A stretch of DNA of 64,000 bases from Zoroaster sp. YZ-2022 (lineage: Eukaryota; Echinodermata; Asteroidea; Forcipulatida; Zoroasteridae), in the NCBI GenBank assembly GCA_029582265.1, contig CM055817.1:56989750-57053749 (forward strand), given 5' to 3'. The first letter of the stretch is position 1; each line of letters begins with the position of its first letter. The position numbers were made by a program, and so were the translations under genes. This document shows positions 51,001 to 60,000 of the stretch, piece after piece. The notes beneath the pieces are model-generated. The model saw nothing but the letters and a program-made list of their open reading frames with translations. It did no database searches and was not told the DNA's origin.

Positions 51001-54000
51001 CCGAATAAAAGGAGATGAAGACAGGATTAATGAATAGTCCAAATAAAAGGAGATGAAGACAGGATTAATGAATAGTCCGAATAAAAGGAGATGAAGACAG
51101 GATTAATGAATAGTCCAAATAAAAGGAGATGAAGACAGGATTAATGAATAGTCCGAATAAAAGGAGATGAAGACAGGATTAATGAATAGTCCTAATAAAA
51201 GGAGATGAAGACAGGATTAATGAATAGTCCGAATAAAAGGAGATGAAGACAGGATTAATGAATAGTCCGAATAAAAGGAGATGAAGACAGGATTAATGAA
51301 TAGTCCGAATAAAAGGAGATGAAGACAGGATTAATGAATAGTCCGAATAAAAGGAGATGAAGACAGGATTAATGAATAGTCCTAATAAAAGGAGATGAAG
51401 ACAGGATTAATGGATAGTCCGAATAAAAGGAGATGAAGACAGGATTAATGAATAGTCCGAATAAAAGGAGATGAAGACAGGATTAATGAATAGTCCGAAT
51501 AAAAGGAGATGAAGACAGGATTAATGAATAGTCCGAATAAAAGGAGATGAAGACAGGATTAATGAATAGTCCGAATAAAAGGAGATGAAGACAGGATTAA
51601 TGAATAGTCCTAATAAAAGGAGATGAAGACAGGATTAATGAATAGTCCTAATAAAAGGAGATGAAGACAGGATTAATGAATAGTCCTAATAAAAGGAGAT
51701 GAAGACAGGATTAATGAATAGTCCTAACATAAGGAGATGAAGACAGGATTAATGAATAGTCCTAATAAAAGGAGATGAAGACAGGATTAATGAATAGTCC
51801 TAATAAAAGGAGATGAAGACAGGATTAATGAATAGTCCTAATAAAAGGAGATGAAGACAGGATTAATGAATAGTCCTAACATAAGGAGATGAAGACAGGA
51901 TTAATGAATAGTCCGAATAAAAGGAGATGAAGACAGGATTAATGAATAGTCCAAATAAAAGGAGATGAAGACAGGATTAATGAATAGTCCGAATAAAAGA
52001 AAGGTAACATTTTGTATTTGGATTTTATTTCAACCATCTAGTTTTTGTGAAATTCAACACAAATGAATAATCTTAATAAAGGAAGTTTATTTCAACCATC
52101 TAGTTTTTGTGAAATTCAACACAAATGAATAATCTTAATAAAGGAAGTTTATTTCAACCATCTAGTTTTTGTGAAATTCAACACAAATGAATAATCTTAA
52201 TAAAGGAAGTTTATTTCAACTATCTAGTTTTCAAGAAATATAACAAACTAATATGTGAACATTTTATCACAGTTGGTGCAACCCTTTATATGAATTTAAA
52301 AAAAAGTTTTTTTTTAATATTCCAATAATTTAATGGGGCAGTATCATCATGATCAACAAGGAATGGAATCAGAGTGCTAGTTTTAGATGAACTCAGTGAC
52401 TGCCATAATACCTCACATGATAAGGTCATATTACCGTTGCTGCTGCATAAATGAGCCAGTAATTTTCAGTGACTGTGTTCATCTTAAACTACATGTAGGA
52501 CATCGATTCCATGACCTGTTGAAAGTCTGCTCTGATCGTGACGATACTGCCCCTTTAATGGACAGTAACTTTTTAAATTGATTTAACAATTTTTGTTTTT
52601 CTAAAAGTTAGAAAGAAGTTATTATGTTCTAATTCTATATGGTGACATGAAAATCTCAAACTGATCCCTTGGGTCAGTTTTTGACCTTTTCATGGCTGTT
52701 ACGCATTATGGTAAATGCCGAGAAGTTTCAGGTTTTGCCAGAGCGGGTCTCATTTGGTAATTACCAATGTTCCTTCAACTATAGGATCATATAATATACA
52801 GCTGGTATGAAGATAAAAATTCTTTGTTCCCCCCCCCAAAATTTTTTTTATTTTTTCGCTTACAGAATTAATTGGTGCCATAAGTTTGGTATAATCGATT
52901 ATATAAACGATTCTTTTCTCTCTATAAAATCTTCTTCTGATTTTATTGGAAGGACCTTAGATGCTTTGTACTTACTCGAACAATAATGACCACACTGTTT
53001 GCATCAACTTTCACTGCGTAATGCACATATAGAATGCTCTCCTCTGAAGCTTGTGTTGTTAGAGTTCTAGTTTTAGTCCGGTCGTTGTACGGGGCAACGA
53101 ATGCTTGGTATGTAAGTTTACCTTCACCCATGCAGCCCTGTGCGTTAATTGTAACCTGAATGTATAGAAAACAGATCAAGAGGTCAAAGGTCAATAACAA
53201 AGACCTGGACATATGTGACCCACTCTGCGAAAAAGGGTATTAAGGGACGCTATGCTATTAACGTAAAGGGCTGTTCTATGTGGAGAGGGTGAAAAAAAAT
53301 TCACAACGTGATTTTTCTTTTTTTGGTTTATTGGCTTCTATTATATCAATACTTTCATAATTTATTTACAGAAATATTATTATTGATGAGTAAAGATGAA
53401 AAAACAAACTGTCAGTTTTAGGGAAGAAAAACCTCCAAATTTTTGACAAAAAGACTTTTGTTCCTTTGTTTTTTATTCTGGTGGTGAAGTTTAATAAATA
53501 TTTTTAAATAAAACACCTCATTAGCCATAGCTCAAAAGGAACATAACTGTTGCTATGGGCATTCAAGAGACTTTCTTCTTAGCTCATTTCTTTTTCCACT
53601 TGCTGTGTTTAAAGGGCTGTATCTCTGAAGGCACTTCCGTTAATTTGTTTTTACGATAAATATAGGAAGTCATTCCGAAAAGTTGGGTCCAAGTTTAGGG
53701 TTTTGCCAGAGCCAGTCACATATTTGTCCTTCAAATTGAGTTGATAAGAAAGATTGCTTTTATTCAAAAGTCTGTGCTTTTATTCAAAAGTCTAAGAACT
53801 TATTTATAATAAAATAAGATCTTATAATAATCATAATAATTTTACTGAAATATCTAAAAAATAATATCTTAAAATTATAATCATGACAGGTCAGGTCACA
53901 ATTAATGAAATATCAGTATATATCTATATCTTAAAATTATAATCATGACACGTCAGGTCACAATTAATGAAATATCAGTATATATCTATATCTTAAAATT

Positions 54001-57000
54001 ATAATCATGACACGTCAGGTCACAATTAATGAAATATCAGTATAAATACCTATATCTTAAAATTATAATCATGACACGTGAGTCACAATTAATGAAATAT
54101 CAGTATAAATATCTATATCTTAAAATTATAATCATGACACGTGAGTCACAATTAATGAAACATCAGTATAAATACCTATATCTTAAAATTATAATCATGA
54201 CACGTGAGTCACAATTAATGAAATATCAGTATAAATACCTATATCTTAAAATTATAATCATGACACGTGAGTCACAATTAATGAAATATCAGTATAAATA
54301 CCTATATCTTAAAATTATAATCATGACACGTCAGTCACAATTAATGAAATATCAGTATCTTAACCTTCACCAGCAAGTTTTAGTAATTCAATTATTTTAT
54401 CAGAAAAAAGAAAACAAATAACTTTAAAAGAAATACTTCATCGAATACTTTTCATAGAATACTTTTCATTTAGCAGTAATTAGTGCTTTAATGAATTTCA
54501 TTTGGGGCACAATAATCTCATTTGTGGACTTATCGCTGTAAACCATGCTTCTGAAAAATATTTGAAAATGTGTCATTTATGATTCCAGAAAATGTAATAA
54601 GAACTTACTGCTGAGAAGGCTCTGTATTCATCCTGGACAATGACTTCACATCCAGATACTCCTTTGTAGATGGTAAAATATGTCAATGCTGATGACAGCT
54701 CATAACCAATAATATCAGTCATTATAGCCTTGATGTTATATTCATTACCGGACTCCAATGTTCCTAAAATATTGAGAAAACGTTAAGAGCAGTGATTATC
54801 CAGAAAAGCTTAAATAACCATAGTTTTATTTAAAAAGTTGGTTCTATAATGAAAATCTTGATTCAAAGAAAGCATTTTCAAAGAATCCATTTTTCCAACA
54901 AGACCAATGTTATTTGGTCTTTAACCCTCCTATGCCCAGGCTGAAATTTGGCCCAGTAAGCACCGCACACACAGACAGTCACTTGAGTATTTTTGGTTGC
55001 ATTGCCAATTGTTCAAACATGTGTATAAGAGTGCTGGAGATAGTGGCAAAGTCAAACATACTTGTGTATGTTTTACAAGTTATATGCAGAGTCACACAGA
55101 GCTGTGTATGTACTGCATAAGTTACAGTCGAGTGGTTTTGGTTTGACCTCCTACCAGAGCCACATGTCCTTGCATTTATTTGAGTGCACTGCACAAAGTC
55201 AATGGGTTGGGAGTGACATACAAATTGTGAGCGTCTTTGATTGTTAAACCTATTGGAGGGTTAATTTGATAATAACATTACTAGGGTTAGTGTAATTTGC
55301 CACAAGGGAGTAACCATCAGTATTGATATCATTTCAGTTAACCTTATCACACAACTCGTATCTCAACTGTCACTAAGTGAGGATGTGGTTCAGGGAGAAC
55401 CACGGGGATTTCACAGGGTCTTCCCTACATTTCAGATAGCGTGCTCTAATTATCTCATGTGGAATCTCAATTGAGTAGTAATTAGTTCTGAAAAGAACTG
55501 GTGGTACAACTCAACGTTTCGATCAGTATGCTCTGATCGTCCTCAGAGCATACTGATCGAAACGTCGAGTTGTACCACCAGTTCTTTTCAGAACTAATTA
55601 CTACTCAATTGAGATTCCACATGGTGTCACCGCAATTAGTCTTACTTATCATCCTCACCATGCAAAGCTACAAGTTTTACCTAATTATCTCCCCTGAACC
55701 ATATTTTCACTTAGCGACAGTTGAGATACCAGTTGTGCAAAAAGGTTCTTTTCAGAACCTGTTACCTCACTCAGCATGCTTTGGAACTCGTTTACTGGCA
55801 AACTTAAATCCTCAAAAAACATTTCTACTTTTAAGCGTATATACAAATCTATTATGTTGGAAGCTTATCGCTGAATTTCTGTAATGCAATTGTTCATTTT
55901 AAATCCAGTTCGCTGGCCTATTGTATTGTGTAGTCCATGCCCCTAGGTACTTGTCTGTTTTTGTTTGTTTACATCTGTATGTTTAATTAGTTTTTGTAAG
56001 CAACATGTGCATTGAGTCCTGTTATTTTGTCCTCCCAATGGTATGCTATCTTTTATTTCTTTTTCTATAGGCTCAACGCACGTGCATGCTTTATAGGGAC
56101 CATTGCCTACAAGCTTTGCTTCTTAACCCTCCTACACATGGAGGCCACTCCGATCCACTAAATTCTGTTCTTTAGCAACCTTCAGTACATACATGTACAA
56201 GCCTGCTGTCCTTTCCAAGTAATCTTACAAAATCAACTGTGTGCCACCCAAGGCAACTGTAAATGTTTGAACATATTAGTATGGCCTGCAATGTATCGAT
56301 GGGAGACCACCTTACCCTGCAATCTCAGTGGTGTGACAGTGCACAGAAGGGTAACCATAGGACGCCACTGGCAACAGCTAATGGCTTGGAGTGGCCTGAA
56401 TGGGTTGTTTCAAAAATTGCACTGATTGCAGGATCCCTCTGCAGTATCACATTTACTTTATTCACATCTTTATATATTTCATTTACATGTAACTTTCTGT
56501 GATTAACTTTCTTTGGTTTAATACGATGGAAATAAATCAACCTGAAACATGAAACCTAAGGTAAACACATGGTGTTAACGCAAACCGAAACGATATCTAC
56601 ACTCCACCATGCAAAGCCTTAAATCTTATAGCCATATGTATTTTATTACATATTTTTAATCAATGGGGGAGGGTGTGAGGTAACAGAATCAGAGAAGGTC
56701 AGGGTGCAATGTTTAACTTACCTGGAGGTATTATTATGAATGCAGTGGCCATAATTTCAGTGTCCATGGTGAATTGTTTGACGTCTCTGCCATTCAAATT
56801 CTGTAATTGGCTGTTTCTGGTAACCTCCCAGTTAACATTAACAGTTGATCTTGGATTGATGATTTCAGCTTTCACTATGATCTCTTGATCTGGTTTAAAT
56901 TTATCACTGAATTCACCTCCAGAATTCCTTGAAAGAATAGCCTGTCATAAGAAAGATAAGAGGTTTATTTCTTAAGTTCAGTGCAGGATCAAAACATTTA

Positions 57001-60000
57001 TCTGGACAAAGAATTTTCAGCCATGTTAGGGGTGCCATGGCTGATGGCATTTGTGTTCTGTGTCATCAGAATGAGGGTTCCAATTATGGTACTTGTGTCC
57101 TTGAGCAAGAAAATTAATTATACATTGGTTCTGCTGGAGAGGACTGGGGACCGCCAGCAAGAATTTGTCCAAGAAACCTTGTGATTATGAAATTAATTTG
57201 AGGAGACAACATCCTCTAGGAGAAGCTAATCATGATAATGAATGGAATAATTTTCCCCCGTGTCAATGTGACACAACAAGAACAACATAGCAACACTCAC
57301 TATGAACATCTTCACCCTGAAAATACCCTGAAAATACCCTGAAAATCAGTTTTGCCTTGAAATAACAGTTGACCGTAATTTCACTGCAATTTCACGGTGT
57401 CTCTTCCTCTCAGATATAGGCAATAATGTTCACGGTGATTTCACACCAAATTCACGGTGCTCTCAAGAATTAATGAGCTGCCCCAAAAGTGCCACGAGAA
57501 GTTCATGGCATTTTCACAGCATTTTCACAGCGAAGGAATCCCAAGAGTATTTCATGGCATTTTCACAGTGTTGCGTCGTCGTGAAATTGCCGTGAACTAT
57601 TTATTTCACGGTAAAATGGATTTTCAGGGCATTTTCAGGGTAAAGTTATTCATAGTGATTAGATTTTGACAATAACATCAATGGACCCACTACAGTAGAC
57701 TTTCCCTGCCATTGAAATAAGTGATTTTATTGTAGTATTAATGAATTCTTACTTTAGGTGGGTCACCAGACACAACATTGACCATCATACTAGCTGTTGC
57801 ACTGCGATAATCTCCTGTTCCACTGGTAGAAGACATCGTAACAGTGACAAAGAATGTGTACAATCCAATATCTAGATAGCTTGGTTCGATCACAAGTTCA
57901 GCAGTTCTTAAATTAGGCATTTGAAGACCACAATTTCCACCCTGCTCCTGTTGACAGAAATAAAATAAAATAAATAAAGCATTAGCTGTTACAAACTGCT
58001 TAGCAACCACGGCCCAATTTCATAGAGCCGCTAAGCAGCTGATTTTTTGCTTACTGTATGTTTTTCATTTCATAGCACTGCTAACCGTTAACCCTAACCC
58101 TGCCAGACGCAGCACAGTGCATCAGGTGGAAAAGTCTGGTGCACTTTGATGCATTCAGCTGTCAACACCAGTGCATAAGCAGCCAAGTCTGAGGCTATTG
58201 AGAGCTGGTCCCATTGAACAATGCCAGAGTTGTATCCTGCTGCATTTGGTGACCACAGACTCTGAGGCAGTTCGGCCTTGAGATTTGTGACCAGATGGAT
58301 CTTGCTGCACTGGGCAGCCAAGTCACTTTGACAAACAATGCAATATGATGCGTCTGGCAGGGTTTCTAGCCAAAATACCCTGGAGGGTTAGGGTTAAGCA
58401 TAGAGAAAGGCACGCTAACTTGCCGGCTGTTATTGCTAGCAAATAAGTGACGCAACAATACAAATCCATATCCATGGTTAACGCGCACGCCCCTCTCTGA
58501 ATTTTCTTGCTAACCTGTGAAATACGCTCATGCGTAAGAAATTTTTTGTGCTATAGCTAGCACGAAAATTTGCTTAATGTTAAGTAGCGCTATGAAAATG
58601 GACCCAGAAGGACATACATTGTAAATGCAAGAATGGTAGGATCTCTCCCAATAATATAAAATATAACGTCGCTATAATGACCACCATTATAATGATCATC
58701 ATTTGGTTATACTGAACGTGACCCTTGGCACCCAATTTATGTATCAGCATCGCAGATGGGTCATACCAACAGGTTTGGGGCAAACTTTGTGATTGGTGTC
58801 CCTTGTTACGTTGGTAAATGTACCATTTATTATCATTTATTATGACTCATAATTAACATTACTGTAACTTCTTATTCAAGGCATAGAGATTGATTTCATT
58901 CTTATCTGAAGAACTGAGAATGTGGATAAGTTAAGACTGTTTGCGCTGCCACCATGTAAAAATTCTCTTTCACTCTCCTGAAGAAGATCAAAGCATACAT
59001 GTAGGTCTACTGATGGAAAACGTTGAGTTGTAAACAACCGGTTCTTTTTCAGAATTATTTAATACTCAAGAGATTTTTTACATGGTGTCACAGCAAACAG
59101 TCTTTTCTTAACAACGTTAAAGGGCCAATATCATCATGATCAACAGGGCATGGAATCAGAGTGCTAGTTTTAGATCAACAGGGCATGGAATCACAGTGCT
59201 AGTGTTAGATCAACAGGGCATGGAATCACAGTGCTAGTGTTAGATCAACAGGGCATGGAATCACAGTGCTAGTGTTAGATCAACAGGGCATGGAATCACA
59301 GTGCTAGTGTTAGATCAACAGGGCATGGAATCACAGTGCTAGTGTTAGATCAACAGGGCATGGAATCACAGTGCTAGTGTTAGATCAACAGGGCATGGAA
59401 TCACAGTGCTAGTGTTAGATCAACAGGGCATGGAATCACAGTGCTAGTGTTAGATCAACAGGGCATGGAATCACAGTGCTAGTGTTAGATCAACAGGGCA
59501 TGGAATCACAGTGCTAGTGTTAGATCAACAGGGCATGGAATCACAGTGCTAGTGTTAGATCAACAGGGCATGGAATCACAGTGCTAGTGTTAGATCAACA
59601 GGGCATGGAATCACAGTGCTAGTGTTAGATCAACAGGGCATGGAATCACAGTGCTAGTGTTAGATCAACAGGGCATGGAATCACAGTGCTAGTTTTAGAT
59701 AAACCCAGTGCCTGAAAATAATACCCCACATGATAAGGTCATATTACCGTTGCTGCTGCATAAATGAGCCAGTAATTTTCAGTCACTGTGTTCATCTTAA
59801 ACTAAGACACCGATTCCATGCCCTGTTGAAAGTCTACTCTGATACTGCCCCTTTAAACCCCATTCTTACCTTTTCACATGTCCAAGCATAATTAAGAGTT
59901 CTGGTGCGGTCTTCTGGATCATAAGATGCTGAAGCATCAAGTATCAAATTCTCTGTTGACTGTTTGCCGATAGTGACTTGACTTCCTCCATTAATTGTTG

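Noticed and set aside
20308..51998. CRISPR arrays
   Set aside because: Units are contiguous with no unique spacers, and the window is eukaryotic.
54029..54421. 130-codon frame of 21-residue repeats
   Set aside because: It is a translation of the roughly 62-bp intronic array and depends on unit length being near a multiple of 3.
58094..58321. 75-codon frame, with a related frame at 33564-33815
   Set aside because: Both lie in family B MITEs. A loose resemblance to a transposase PQ-LW motif does not extend, and the two copies are not kept in one frame.
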